Below are positions 27,840 through 37,479 of a DNA stretch of 40,612 nt, piece by piece. The DNA is from an uncultured Pelagibacteraceae bacterium (GTDB lineage Bacteria; Pseudomonadota; Alphaproteobacteria; Pelagibacterales; Pelagibacteraceae). Both the position numbers and the translations under genes were made by a program. The stretch's first letter is position 1, and each line of letters opens with the position of its first letter. Location: positions 1 to 40,612 of the forward strand of contig CACFCI010000008.1 in the NCBI GenBank assembly GCA_902564785.1. The letters are read 5' to 3'. A model generated the notes under the pieces. It searched no databases, was not told the origin of the DNA, and saw only the letters and a program-made list of their open reading frames with translations.

Positions 27840-29374
27840 TGCCTAAAGTGTCTTGTTTTCGAAAAAAGAAGCACAGTTCCTGTTTCATTTGCAAAATTAA
27901 TTATTTCTTTATCTCTTATTGAACCAAAAGGTTGAACTACTGCTCTAACACCAGATTGAACTAATTTTTCAATACCGTCTACAAAAGGAAAAAATGCATC
28001 CGAGGCAGCAACTAAATTGTCATTCTGAAGATTAAATTTTTTCATTTTATTTATTGCTATTTGACAACTATCTAATCTACTTGGCTGACCGGAACCAATG
28101 CCAACAGTGGTTTCGTTAGACGCTAATACTATTGCATTTGATTTGACATATCTACATACATTAAATGCAAAAATAAGATCTTTAAGTTGCTTAGATGTTG
28201 GTTTTCGTTTTGAAACGATTTTAAAATTTTTTGTTGAAAATAAATTTAAATCCTCTGATTGTATCATTATATTTTGGTTGTGTGATACAAATTTAAGAAG
28301 TTCTTTTGATGTATAATTTGTTCCGTCAATTAATCTTAAGTTTTTTTTAGCTTTTAATATTTTGATAGCACTGATTTCAAATCCATTTGCGATAATTACT
28401 TCTAAAAATAATTTATTTAATTCTAAAGCTAAATTTTTACTAATTTTAAAATTACAAGAAACTATTCCACCAAAAGCACTAACGGGATCACAAGAAAGAG
28501 CAGATTTATAACTCTCTAAATGATCATTTTTAGTAGAAACTCCACATGGATTTGCATGTTTAACTATGACTGTTCCTTTACCTTTTGGTAAAGATCTTGA
28601 AATAGTTAGAGCACTAAATATGTCATTATAATTGTTATAACTTAATTGTTTTCCATGAATTTGTTTTAAATTTGTATTCGAACTACTTGAATAGATTGCA
28701 CTTTGTTGATGAGGATTTTCTCCGTATCTAGGTTGTTCAGTAAGATTTCCATGCAAAATTTTTTTCTTAGGGAAAATAGTATTTGTTTTTTTATTAAAAT
28801 AGTCTGAAATAACAGAGTCATAATAAGCTGTTTCGGTAAAAGCTATCCTTGATAGCTTTTCCCTAAAACTTAAGGAAGTAGATCCTTTGAATTTTTTTAA
28901 TTCTTCAATTAATTCCCCATACTGGTCTGAAGAAGTAATTACAGTCACATCATTATAGTTTTTAGCTGCAGACCTAACCATTGTCGGACCACCTACATCT
29001 ATATTTTCTATAATTTTTTGATGATTGTTTGTTTTTTTAAGAGTGTTCTCAAATGGATAAAAATTAACTATAACTAAATCGATATTCTCAAAATTATTAT
29101 CTTCAAGATCTTTTAAGTGAGATTTTTTTTCTCTTTTATTTAAGATCCCCGCATGGATTTTTGGATGAAGTGTTTTTACTCTACCCTCCAAAATTTCAGG
29201 GGAATTAGTAAAATCAGATACTTCTAAACAGTTAAATTTTAATCTTTTAATTTTTTTATAAGTACCTCCTGAGCTAATTATTTTAATTTTGTTCTTTTTT
29301 AAAATATTCAACAATGGTTTTAAGTTATTTTTGTCAGATACAGAGATGAGAGCTGTTTTGATTTTTTTCTTCAT
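27836..29374 (-). CDS. purH: bifunctional AICAR transformylase / IMP cyclohydrolase
   Basis: 512 residues. The N-terminal MGS-like cyclohydrolase domain begins KTALISVSDKNNLKPLL, with SSGGTYKKI and GRVKTLHPKIHAGIL. The C-terminal transformylase has VKHANPCGVS with the catalytic K-H pair, and PRYGENPHQQSAIY. It makes the last two steps to IMP and also consumes AICAR released by HisF/HisH. The ATG overlaps the stop of the heparinase-like gene by one base (TAATG), so rpe, the heparinase-like gene and purH form one leftward operon. Confidence 0.98.
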   Translation of the reverse strand: MKKKIKTALISVSDKNNLKPLLNILKKNKIKIISSGGTYKKIKRLKFNCLEVSDFTNSPEILEGRVKTLHPKIHAGILNKREKKSHLKDLEDNNFENIDLVIVNFYPFENTLKKTNNHQKIIENIDVGGPTMVRSAAKNYNDVTVITSSDQYGELIEELKKFKGSTSLSFREKLSRIAFTETAYYDSVISDYFNKKTNTIFPKKKILHGNLTEQPRYGENPHQQSAIYSSSSNTNLKQIHGKQLSYNNYNDIFSALTISRSLPKGKGTVIVKHANPCGVSTKNDHLESYKSALSCDPVSAFGGIVSCNFKISKNLALELNKLFLEVIIANGFEISAIKILKAKKNLRLIDGTNYTSKELLKFVSHNQNIMIQSEDLNLFSTKNFKIVSKRKPTSKQLKDLIFAFNVCRYVKSNAIVLASNETTVGIGSGQPSRLDSCQIAINKMKKFNLQNDNLVAASDAFFPFVDGIEKLVQSGVRAVVQPFGSIRDKEIINFANETGTVLLFSKTRHFRH

Positions 29375-30999
29375 TATAATTTACTTATCTCCCACTTTAT
29401 TATCTGCTCTTTTTCATTATTCATACCTGAGATAAAAATATTTTGGTTCTCATTAAATGAATTTTTATTACCGAAATATAAACCATTATCAATATTAATA
29501 TCAAAGTTATCACAACTAAATTTCCAACCTTCTTCATCTAATTCAATTAGTATTGATTTGTTATCTTGTGTTTTCATTACTTTTGAGTTTGGATCAAGAT
29601 GAAATCTGATATCAAATTTAATTTCTTTACTTGAATTTTTTCTAAATAACTTATCATGGCCAATAAATTTCATTTGTTCTGGATAGAACTCAATTTCTCT
29701 CTCATAAATTGCTCCAAATTTAATTAAATATCCATCGTGCATACCTGATATTTTCCAAAAATTATTTTCAAAAACTACATTTTTTTTTGAAACTTTCAGC
29801 CCCCTATCTATAATCAAATTTTTTTGATGCTTAGTAAAATTACAAGAAGAATAATCCTCAATAGTTAAAGCGCAATGTAGAGATGTACTTTTTGATAATT
29901 TATTAAATTTATTATTTTTATCTGAGTAATAACCAGCATTTGAAATTAATTTTTGATCATTTGAAAATATTTCAAATGATAATGCACCTGCCTGATAGTC
30001 GTTGGAAAAGCTTTTGTTAGGACTAGAACCAATATCAGCAGCAAGAATTATTTTTTTATTCTTAAGTATTGCATAACCCCCTAGTTCATTAATTTGATTT
30101 TTAAAAGTGTAACCAAACCTTTTTAAGTATTGATCAAACTCTTTATTTTCAGAGGAATAATTACCATTAAAAAAAATATCTTGTTTAATATTTTGCCATA
30201 TGAAAGCGTAACTTGAGCCTAAATAATAAATAGTTTCTTCAATATATTCAGGAATTAAATTCTGAGATTCTTTAAACCACTCTCTAATAATAATAAAATA
30301 TTTTAAATAAAATATTAGTTGTCTGATATTTCTTGATTTTGGAAAGCCTTGATTGTCAATTGAGGATTTAATAATATTTTTTAATAAATTTAGACCATTA
30401 TTAAGATATTGTTTTTCATTTTTGTAAGCTAATCCAGTTAAAATGATTGCAGCACAACCTATCATTTTATTTTCTACCTCAGTTGGGTTTTTTATTTCAT
30501 ATAATAAATGGTTGGTTTGTTTTTGGATCATGTGATCAAAAGCAGATCTGTATTCTTGATCACTATCTTCATAAGTGAGCTGGTGATTTGATAGCCATGA
30601 AATAATTCTTTTTGCTGTTAAATCAAATTCCCAACTCTTTTTTTGATATTTAGCATTATTTGAAATCCAATTTTTTATAATTGTCTGTGTAGTTTTTTTA
30701 GAAGACTTTAAATCTAAGCTAAAAAACCAAAAAAAATTATTTAGTTTTTCATAATCTTTTGAGCTTAAATTATTTTGCCAAATGGACTCAATAGCAAAGT
30801 CTTCAATTTTATATTTTTTTTTTTGGTATTTAATTATAGAAGAAAGCAAATGAGGACTTGGTTTATATTGAAAACCACTATCAAAAGTTTTTGATATTTT
30901 TTTTTCGTAAAAATTTGAATTTTGATATATTGATTTTAAACTATCTCTTATATTAAAATAAAATTGACCTAAAATGCCTAAGGAATTTGTATTAATCAT
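29374..30999 (-). CDS. heparinase II/III family protein
   Basis: 541 residues. An N-terminal all-alpha toroid (about 1-280, with KSWEFDLTAKRIISWLSNHQ) is followed by a beta-sandwich (about 300-541) of the heparinase II/III type, including IILAADIGSSPNKSFSNDYQ and STSLHCALTIEDYSSCNF. Members cleave acidic polysaccharides by elimination, but this alphaproteobacterial subgroup next to purH has no proven substrate. I see no signal peptide, odd for a polysaccharide lyase. It sits four bases after rpe. Confidence 0.83.
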   Translation of the reverse strand: MINTNSLGILGQFYFNIRDSLKSIYQNSNFYEKKISKTFDSGFQYKPSPHLLSSIIKYQKKKYKIEDFAIESIWQNNLSSKDYEKLNNFFWFFSLDLKSSKKTTQTIIKNWISNNAKYQKKSWEFDLTAKRIISWLSNHQLTYEDSDQEYRSAFDHMIQKQTNHLLYEIKNPTEVENKMIGCAAIILTGLAYKNEKQYLNNGLNLLKNIIKSSIDNQGFPKSRNIRQLIFYLKYFIIIREWFKESQNLIPEYIEETIYYLGSSYAFIWQNIKQDIFFNGNYSSENKEFDQYLKRFGYTFKNQINELGGYAILKNKKIILAADIGSSPNKSFSNDYQAGALSFEIFSNDQKLISNAGYYSDKNNKFNKLSKSTSLHCALTIEDYSSCNFTKHQKNLIIDRGLKVSKKNVVFENNFWKISGMHDGYLIKFGAIYEREIEFYPEQMKFIGHDKLFRKNSSKEIKFDIRFHLDPNSKVMKTQDNKSILIELDEEGWKFSCDNFDINIDNGLYFGNKNSFNENQNIFISGMNNEKEQIIKWEISKL

Positions 31000-31003
31000 T
31001 AAC

Positions 31004-31663
31004 TTATTTTAATTTTAATAAATTAATATTTTTCTTTATATCTCCATCATTACTTTTGAACACCGTAGTACCGGAAACAAGAATGTTTGCACCAGCATCA
31101 ATTGCACTTTTGCAGTTATCAAAATTGATTCCACCATCAATTTCTATGTCAAAATCTAACTTTTTTTGCTCTCTTATTTTTTTTAATTCTTTAATTTTAT
31201 CTAAAACTTCTGGCATAAATTTTTGCCCTCCAAATCCAGGATTTACACTCATAATTAGGACTAAATCTATTTGATCTAATAAATCTATTATTAAATCAAT
31301 TTTAGTTTCAGGATTAAGTGAAACTCCAACTTTTTTATTTTTTTCTTTTATTTTTTTAATTGAATTTTCTAAATTATCAGTAGCCTCAGGGTGTATAGTA
31401 ATTATATCTGCTCCGGCATTAGCATAAGCATCTATATATTTATGGACTGGTGATATCATTAAATGAACATCAAATTTTAATGAACAATGTTTTCGTAGAG
31501 CTTTTATTACGGGTGGTCCTATTGTTAAATTAGGAACAAAATGACCATCCATCACATCTACATGAATCATGTCAGCACCGCCTTCTTCAAGTCTTTTTAT
31601 TTCTTCACCTAACTGACTAAAATCAGCAGATAAAATAGATGGTGAAATTTGTATATTTTTCAT
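31004..31663 (-). CDS. rpe: ribulose-phosphate 3-epimerase
   Basis: 219 residues. ISPSILSADFSQLGEEIKRL, HVDVMDGHFVPNLTIGP (catalytic aspartate and metal histidine), LIMSVNPGFGGQKF and EIDGGINFDN are the full set of family motifs. It interconverts ribulose-5-phosphate and xylulose-5-phosphate in the pentose-phosphate pathway. It starts 34 bases after the YggT-like gene, probably in the same transcript. Confidence 0.98.
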   Translation of the reverse strand: MKNIQISPSILSADFSQLGEEIKRLEEGGADMIHVDVMDGHFVPNLTIGPPVIKALRKHCSLKFDVHLMISPVHKYIDAYANAGADIITIHPEATDNLENSIKKIKEKNKKVGVSLNPETKIDLIIDLLDQIDLVLIMSVNPGFGGQKFMPEVLDKIKELKKIREQKKLDFDIEIDGGINFDNCKSAIDAGANILVSGTTVFKSNDGDIKKNINLLKLK

Positions 31664-31697
31664 TGATTGATAAATTAACTAGTATCAATTTTGAAAA

Positions 31698-32048
31698 TTA
31701 AAATGAATTAAAAAATTGATAAATTTGTCTTGAAATTTCACTCTCCAGAGGAAATGATAACATTCCCATCACCGAATAGCCTAAGATCCAAGGCATTAAA
31801 TAGAATCTGATCATGTAAAAGAACCAAGCAACATATAAAGGCACTAATGGCCCAATAATAAATGAAGGTGTGATTGGTTTAAATAATTTAATTAAAGGAT
31901 TTGTAATCTTAACAAATACTTGCATGAAAAAAAATTGAGAGTCTTCTCTTTGAAAAATGTTCATTGCAACTCTTCCAATCAATGTCCACATGATAACTCC
32001 AAAAATATAATCAATTATATAAACAATTGGATGAAAGTTAGCAGACAT
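31698..32048 (-). CDS. small YggT-like integral membrane protein
   Basis: 116 residues, three predicted helices (about 8-27, 58-80, 82-95). The segment VKITNPLIKLFKPITPSFII, followed by GPLVPLYVAWFF, resembles the YggT pattern of NP-x-L-x-x-x-R/K-P-x-P between two helices. YggT proteins are conserved but of unknown function, sometimes linked to osmotic tolerance or division. The match is by eye, so treat it as membrane protein first, YggT second. A terminator hairpin of the upstream symporter lies directly before it. Confidence 0.65.
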   Translation of the reverse strand: MSANFHPIVYIIDYIFGVIMWTLIGRVAMNIFQREDSQFFFMQVFVKITNPLIKLFKPITPSFIIGPLVPLYVAWFFYMIRFYLMPWILGYSVMGMLSFPLESEISRQIYQFFNSF

Positions 32049-32082
32049 AGAAGAATTTATATTTTATAATTAAAAGAAATAA

Positions 32083-32106
32083 AAGGGGCGAAATAAATCG
32101 CCCCTT
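32083..32106 (-). terminator. Rho-independent terminator of the symporter operon
   Basis: AAGGGGCG (32083-32090) and CGCCCCTT (32099-32106) form a perfect eight-pair, G+C-rich stem with an eight-base loop. Read on the minus strand it lies ten bases after the symporter stop and is followed by TTATTTCTTTT. It is the only convincing intrinsic terminator I found in the window. Confidence 0.88.
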
Positions 32107-32116
32107 AAAAGATTTT

Positions 32117-33952
32117 TTATTTTTGGCCGCTGATTACAGATGCACCAGAAGGTACTCTACAATCATCTACCATTTTTTGAGTCGCTGAATTAGGAGCTGA
32201 AGTCGCTAAACTTACAACAACCATAGCAATCAAACTTACAGTAGATCCTAATATACCAAAGGTAGCTGAAGTTAAACCAAGGATCGCTGTTCCTCCAGAT
32301 TCCATATATACTAAATATGCTGTACCTGAAAGTAATCCTAAAAGCATACCAGCAATAGCACCCTCTTTGTTGGCTCGCTTCCACCATACACCGAGCACAA
32401 GTGGCCAGAACAAGCCAGACATTGCAAAATCAAATGCCCAAATTACAGCACCTAATATTCCAGTTAATTGCAATGCTGCAATAGTTGCACCAGCTACTCC
32501 AAACACAACAAGCAATACTCTAGCAACAATTAGTCTTTTTGCTGTCTCAGCTTTTGGGTCTATCATTTTGTAGTAAACATCATGAGAGATTGCGTTTGCA
32601 ATTGCTAGAATCAAGCCATCAGCTGTAGACATTGCAGCTGCTAACCCTCCAGCAGCAACTAGACCTGAAATTACATATGGTAATCCAGCTATTTCTGGCG
32701 TTGCTAATACAACTGCATCACCATTCATGAATAGCTCATTCAACTGAAGTATCCCATCTTTTTGACCCATGTCCTGTACAACCATTAATTTTGCTTGGTT
32801 CCAGTTTTGATACCAATCTAATGCTTGAACTTCTGCTATAGATTTACCAATGATACCTGTCGATAACTCTGGATCAATCAAAGCAAGCTTAGATAGTGTC
32901 GCTAACATTGGTGCAGAAGAATAAAGTAGGAAGATAAAGAATACAGACCAACCTACTGATTTTCTAGCTGCTTTCACACTTGGAGTAGTAAAGTATCTCA
33001 TCATTACATGTGGTAATGATGCTGTTCCCATCATCATCGCTAGTGCTAATGAAATAAACTGCCAAGGTGATGCATTTACTTCCGAGTGAGCTTTAGTTAT
33101 ACCAGCCAGTTTTTTCCACTCAGGCAGTGCTGCCATATCTGCTGCAGAGTTTTTATATGCATCTGTTCCTAAACCAGCCATTTGTTCTAGTTCACCAATT
33201 CTAGCTACCTCATCAGCTAACATGAAGTGTGGAAAGAAACCTGCACCTATATTATTACTAATCCAAAATACCGGAAGTAGGTAAGCAATAATAAGTACGA
33301 TGTATTGTGCAACCTGAGTCCAAGTAACTCCTCTCATACCACCTAGCATCGAACATAATAAGATACTTGCTAGACCCACATAAACAGCCAATTCAAATTC
33401 TAGATTTAAAGCAACAGAGGCAATTCTACCTGTTGCTGTAATCTGCGCTGTTACGTAAGTAAATGATGCAACTGTAAGGACAATTACAGCCATTAATCGC
33501 GCGCCATTACCACCGTATCTAGTACCTATAAAATCTGGAACTGTATAACAGCCAAATTTTCTTAAGTATGGTGCTAGTAAAGTTGCGACCAATACATAAC
33601 CACCTGTCCAACCTACAAGCAGAGCCATATAACCGTAACCTTTGAAGTAAATTCCCCCTGCCATTGCAACGAATGAAGCACCCGACATCCAGTCAGCTGC
33701 TGTTGCCATTCCATTGAATACAGTTGGAACTTGTCTTCCAGCTACGTAGTAGTTACTAGCTTGGGCTGTTCTAGATAGCCAACCAATTGCTGCGTAGATG
33801 AAAATGGTAAAACCAACAAAGCAAATACCAATTGCATCTTTGGTCATTCCCAAATTCTCTCCGATTGCCATAATGATTATGAAAGCTATAAATCCTCCAG
33901 TATAAATTCCATATATCTTAGGCAAATTATCTATAAAATTACCTTTAATCAT
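32117..33952 (-). CDS. sodium:solute symporter, large subunit (VC_2705/ActP-like)
   Basis: 611 residues with 13 or more membrane helices. SSS-family motifs: NYYVAGRQVPTVFNGMATAA followed by DWMSGASF near residue 75, and GLAAAMSTADGLILAIANAI around 425. It has an inserted loop (about 230-290) typical of the VC_2705 subgroup, which is always paired with a DUF4212 small subunit, as here. The subgroup is often labelled acetate permease; the nearby acs supports acetate or a similar short acid, but other substrates are possible. Its codons are less A-rich than its neighbours, as expected for a highly expressed membrane protein. Confidence 0.9.
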   Translation of the reverse strand: MIKGNFIDNLPKIYGIYTGGFIAFIIIMAIGENLGMTKDAIGICFVGFTIFIYAAIGWLSRTAQASNYYVAGRQVPTVFNGMATAADWMSGASFVAMAGGIYFKGYGYMALLVGWTGGYVLVATLLAPYLRKFGCYTVPDFIGTRYGGNGARLMAVIVLTVASFTYVTAQITATGRIASVALNLEFELAVYVGLASILLCSMLGGMRGVTWTQVAQYIVLIIAYLLPVFWISNNIGAGFFPHFMLADEVARIGELEQMAGLGTDAYKNSAADMAALPEWKKLAGITKAHSEVNASPWQFISLALAMMMGTASLPHVMMRYFTTPSVKAARKSVGWSVFFIFLLYSSAPMLATLSKLALIDPELSTGIIGKSIAEVQALDWYQNWNQAKLMVVQDMGQKDGILQLNELFMNGDAVVLATPEIAGLPYVISGLVAAGGLAAAMSTADGLILAIANAISHDVYYKMIDPKAETAKRLIVARVLLVVFGVAGATIAALQLTGILGAVIWAFDFAMSGLFWPLVLGVWWKRANKEGAIAGMLLGLLSGTAYLVYMESGGTAILGLTSATFGILGSTVSLIAMVVVSLATSAPNSATQKMVDDCRVPSGASVISGQK

Positions 33953-34212
33953 TAGTCATCTCCTTTTTCACTAAAGCCAAATTCCTCATCAATTTTTTCT
34001 TGTCTATTTGAAAACCAGAAAATAAGGATTACAAATATTGCAAGAGAACCCTGACAAGTGAACCAGTAAGTTAATGGATATCCAAAAGGTCCAGTAACTT
34101 CGTTCATTTGAGCTCCAAAAAGGAATATACCCATTGAGAATACAGCCCAGATGGCTAATGTTATAAATAACAAGCCTCTGGTCTTTTCCCAGTGTTGAGC
34201 GTTTTTCGACAT
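33952..34212 (-). CDS. sodium:solute symporter small subunit (DUF4212)
   Basis: 86 residues, two membrane helices (about 14-33 and 48-66). HWEKTRGLLFITLAIWAVFS and FGYPLTYWFTCQGSLAIFVI match the DUF4212 pattern, including the aromatic-rich second helix. The TAA shares one base with the ATG of the large subunit, so the two are made together. Its own ATG has a good Shine-Dalgarno sequence (AGAGAGG, seven bases upstream on the minus strand), the clearest in the window, which suggests strong translation. Confidence 0.92.
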   Translation of the reverse strand: MSKNAQHWEKTRGLLFITLAIWAVFSMGIFLFGAQMNEVTGPFGYPLTYWFTCQGSLAIFVILIFWFSNRQEKIDEEFGFSEKGDD

Positions 34213-34333
34213 GTATACCTCTCTTTTTTAGTTATAACTGCTAAAACCATAACCATTATGAAAGAGAATAAAAGTAGAAAATTAGTCGTATTAGGTTAAT
34301 TTTTTTGAAATTTTCCAATAAAATCAACAATTA

Positions 34334-34957
34334 ATGACAAAAAAAAATTTTACTTGGAAAGACTTATCTTTAAGCGATTTTAAAATTTATTTATTTTCCC
34401 TATTTAAAGCCATCATTCCAAAATCAAAAATTAAAACTTTGGATGAGCTAGAGAATTTTATTCAGACAAAATCTGCATGGGTATCACAAGTTACCCTTTA
34501 TAGTTATCTAAAAACTAGAATGGGAACAAGATATGTTCTTCATTTTGATAATGATGAATTTATGAAATCTGTAAATGAAGCCAAATGGAATATTTATTCT
34601 GTTGCGCTTCAAGATTTAACTTTGTTTAGTTTTTCCTTTATGAAAGTTTATTTTAGTTTTAATAAAATGGATAAAGCCAAAGAAATATTTTTTAAAATTT
34701 TGGATGACGAAACAACAAATAATATGCCATTGAACATTATTGATGAAGCAAAAAAAAATTTTGAGGAAAGATTCATTAAAATTGATTGGGAAAAATATTA
34801 TAAGGAACGTCCTTTCAATCCAAGTGCTTTATCTTTATTCAAATGGGCTCCCATAGCAGATGAACTTAAAAATCTCGATAGACAAATTATTCTAAATTCC
34901 GTTATTTTAAAATGGGATGTAATTAAAAAAGAATTTCAAAATAGAATTCAGTTTTAA
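34334..34957 (+). CDS. conserved hypothetical protein
   Basis: 207 residues, soluble, no signal or membrane helix. The segment [20 protein letters not shown], followed by [11 protein letters not shown] and [14 protein letters not shown], resembles a widespread alphaproteobacterial family of about 200 residues that is sometimes automatically labelled esterase, although I see no Ser-hydrolase motif here. It is divergent from the symporter genes and its end overlaps acs by four bases. Its neighbours suggest a link to acetate or short-acid use, which is inference only. Confidence 0.75.
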   Translation: MTKKNFTWKDLSLSDFKIYLFSLFKAIIPKSKIKTLDELENFIQTKSAWVSQVTLYSYLKTRMGTRYVLHFDNDEFMKSVNEAKWNIYSVALQDLTLFSFSFMKVYFSFNKMDKAKEIFFKILDDETTNNMPLNIIDEAKKNFEERFIKIDWEKYYKERPFNPSALSLFKWAPIADELKNLDRQIILNSVILKWDVIKKEFQNRIQF

Positions 34958-37050
34958 ATATTTTTTCTATTTTCAACTAAACTGTCAACAACACTTGGAT
35001 CAGCTAAAGTAGTTGTGTCACCTAATTGTCCATGCTCGTTTGCTGCAATTTTCCTTAAAATTCTCCTCATTATCTTTCCAGATCTTGTTTTAGGAAGACC
35101 AGGTGTAAAGTGAATTAGATCTGGTGTTGCTAAAGGCCCTATTTGTTTTCGTACCCAAAGTTTAAGATCTCTTTCGAGTTCACCAGTTTCTATTTCTCCA
35201 GAGTTCAAAGTTACATAACAATATAATCCGTTACCTTTAATATCATGAGGATAACCTACCACGGCAGCTTCTGCTACCTTTGGGTGAGCAACAAATGCGC
35301 TCTCTATTTCAGCAGTACCTAAATTATGACCTGAAACAATAATTACGTCATCTACACGACCTGTTATCCAATAATACCCATCTTTATCTCTCCGACATCC
35401 GTCTCCTGTAAAGTATTTACCATCAAACTGTGAAAAATAAGTATCAATGAACCTTTGATGATCTCCATATACAGTTCTCATTTGGCCTGGCCACGATTGA
35501 GCTATACATAATCTTCCTTCTCCAGCCCCTTTTATTTCTTTACCGTTTTTATCAACAAGCACAGGCTTAATTCCATAGAATGGTTTAGTTGCAGAACCAG
35601 GTTTTAAAGGAATAGCTCCAGTTTGTGGAGCAATCATAATCCCCCCAGTTTCCGTTTGCCACCATGTATCTACAATTGGGCATTTAGAATTACCTACAGT
35701 TTTATAATACCACATCCATGCCTCAGGATTTATTGGTTCTCCTACAGTTCCTAAAAGTTTAAGTGATTTTCTTGATGTTTTTTTAACTGGTCTATCTCCT
35801 TCACGCATTAAAGCCCTAATTGCAGTAGGAGCAGTATAAAAAGTATTAACTTTAAATTTATCAACTATTTGCCACCACCTAGAACTATCAGGATAATTTG
35901 GAATTCCCTCAAACATAATAGTAGTTGCACCGTTTGATAGTGGTCCATAAATAATATAACTATGACCAGTTACCCAACCAATGTCAGCCGTACACCAATA
36001 AATATCTTTTGGTTTATAATTGAAAATATATTGATGTGTCATAGATGCATAAACCATATAACCACCAGTGGTATGAAGAACTCCTTTAGGTTTACCTGTC
36101 GACCCAGAGGTATATAAAATAAACAAAGGATCCTCAGCATTCATTTCTTCTGGTTCACAGTGATTGGGAACATCTTTTATTAAATCATGATACCAAATAT
36201 CTCTATAATAATCCCAACTAACAGAATTGCCTGTTCGTTTTACAACAATACATTTTTTTACATTTGGACAATTTATTAAAGCTTCATCAACAGTATCTTT
36301 AAGAGGAATAATTTTTCCACCTCTAACACCTTCGTCTGCAGTTATAATATATTCAGATTCGCAATCATTAACTCTACCTGAAATAGAATCTGCTGAAAAA
36401 CCTCCAAAAATAATAGAGTGAACTGCTCCAATTCTTACACAAGCAAGCATTAAAATAGCTAACTCAGGTATCATTGTTAAATAAATCGTTACACGATCAC
36501 CTTTTTTAATTCCTAATTTTTTTAAACCATTCGCTGCTTTAGAAACTTTTTGATGAAGTTGTTTATAGGAAATTTTTTGACTATCTTTGGGATCATCACC
36601 TACCCAAATAATAGCGGTTTTATCCTTTTTATCTTTTAAATGTCTATCTATACAATTTGTTGAAGCATTTAAAGTTCCATCTTCAAACCATTTAATTTTT
36701 ACTTCATTTGTACTGTATTTTACGTCCTTAATTTTTTTATATGGTTTTATCCAAGTAATTCTTTTTCCTTCTTTTCTCCAAAATTCATCATTACTTTTTA
36801 TAGATTGAGTATATTTTTGTAGATACTTACTTTTATTTGCTAAGCTACTTTTGATCCATTCTGGTCTTGTTTTAATAACAACCTCAGGAGGTGTATTTCC
36901 GTTTTCTTTTTTTGCTTTAATTCTTTTTTTTACCTTTTTAGAAAATCTTTTACTAACTTTAGATCTTCTCTTCACCTTTTTTGAGGTTTTTTTTCTTACT
37001 TTAGACTTTTTTTTTCTTACCTTGCTTTTCTTCTTCTTTTTTTTTGGCAT
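34954..37050 (-). CDS. acs: acetyl-CoA synthetase with a basic N-terminal tail
   Basis: 698 residues against about 650 normally. The ANL-superfamily motifs are intact: [11 protein letters not shown] (313-323), TWWQTETGG (about 462-470, tryptophan favouring acetate), [20 protein letters not shown], and PKTRSGK with the catalytic, acetylation-prone K659. It activates acetate to acetyl-CoA with ATP. The excess length is a Lys/Arg-rich tail (residues 3-48, 31 basic). The ATG at 37050 has no Shine-Dalgarno sequence, but no other Met occurs before residue 193, and the tail is an open frame without stops. It follows tsaD and the EVE gene on the same strand. Confidence 0.96.
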   Translation of the reverse strand: MPKKKKKKSKVRKKKSKVRKKTSKKVKRRSKVSKRFSKKVKKRIKAKKENGNTPPEVVIKTRPEWIKSSLANKSKYLQKYTQSIKSNDEFWRKEGKRITWIKPYKKIKDVKYSTNEVKIKWFEDGTLNASTNCIDRHLKDKKDKTAIIWVGDDPKDSQKISYKQLHQKVSKAANGLKKLGIKKGDRVTIYLTMIPELAILMLACVRIGAVHSIIFGGFSADSISGRVNDCESEYIITADEGVRGGKIIPLKDTVDEALINCPNVKKCIVVKRTGNSVSWDYYRDIWYHDLIKDVPNHCEPEEMNAEDPLFILYTSGSTGKPKGVLHTTGGYMVYASMTHQYIFNYKPKDIYWCTADIGWVTGHSYIIYGPLSNGATTIMFEGIPNYPDSSRWWQIVDKFKVNTFYTAPTAIRALMREGDRPVKKTSRKSLKLLGTVGEPINPEAWMWYYKTVGNSKCPIVDTWWQTETGGIMIAPQTGAIPLKPGSATKPFYGIKPVLVDKNGKEIKGAGEGRLCIAQSWPGQMRTVYGDHQRFIDTYFSQFDGKYFTGDGCRRDKDGYYWITGRVDDVIIVSGHNLGTAEIESAFVAHPKVAEAAVVGYPHDIKGNGLYCYVTLNSGEIETGELERDLKLWVRKQIGPLATPDLIHFTPGLPKTRSGKIMRRILRKIAANEHGQLGDTTTLADPSVVDSLVENRKNI
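36907..37050 (-). other. histone-H1-like Lys/Arg-rich tail of acetyl-CoA synthetase
   Basis: Residues 1-48 hold 31 Lys/Arg, the rest mostly Ser, Val and Thr, with the tandem unit [13 protein letters not shown] and further KKVK/KKRIK variants. Composition is like bacterial histone-H1-like tails and ribosomal protein extensions. It precedes the normal Acs start (about residue 60). If translated it would bind nucleic acid or acidic surfaces. Confidence 0.75.
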
Positions 37051-37065
37051 AGGATAATTTTTTTT

Positions 37066-37479
37066 TTAAATTCTACTCATGTTATTTATAATTTTCCAGC
37101 TTTTATAATCAACAGGCATTACAGAAAGCCTACTTTGTTTTATAAGAGCTAAATGGCTTAAATCCTTATTTTTTTTAATACTTTCGAGTGTTATAGGCTT
37201 TGAAAATTTAGACTTAAATTGAACACTAACGGCAACAAACCTACCTGTTTTGTCTGTTTTATCTATATAAGATTCTTTAATAACTTTTACTATTCCAACT
37301 ATCTCTTTTCCAATATTTGAATGATAAAAAAAACATAGATCTCCTTTCCTCATACTTTTTAAATTCTTTGCAGCCTGATAATTTCTGACACCATCCCAAG
37401 GTGCACCTTTAATTCCAGCTTTTTTTTGCTGATCAATTGACCAAACATCTGGTTCAGATTTCATCAACCAATATTGCAT
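37066..37479 (-). CDS. EVE domain protein
   Basis: 137 residues, complete EVE domain. YWLMKSEPDVWSIDQQKKAG, WDGVRNYQAAKNLKSMRKGD, and LCFFYHSNIGKEIVGIVKV are its standard blocks. EVE domains are PUA-like readers of modified bases and in some systems recognise modified cytosine or RNA bases. Free-standing ones are widespread and of unclear role. The ATG overlaps the tsaD stop by one base. The association with tsaD and acs is known in alphaproteobacteria. Confidence 0.92.
   Translation of the reverse strand: MQYWLMKSEPDVWSIDQQKKAGIKGAPWDGVRNYQAAKNLKSMRKGDLCFFYHSNIGKEIVGIVKVIKESYIDKTDKTGRFVAVSVQFKSKFSKPITLESIKKNKDLSHLALIKQSRLSVMPVDYKSWKIINNMSRI

Noticed and set aside
34284..34293. TAATACGACT on the minus strand, equal to the first ten bases of the phage T7 promoter
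   Set aside because: The remaining T7 promoter positions do not match and no T7-like phage genes are present. It is chance.
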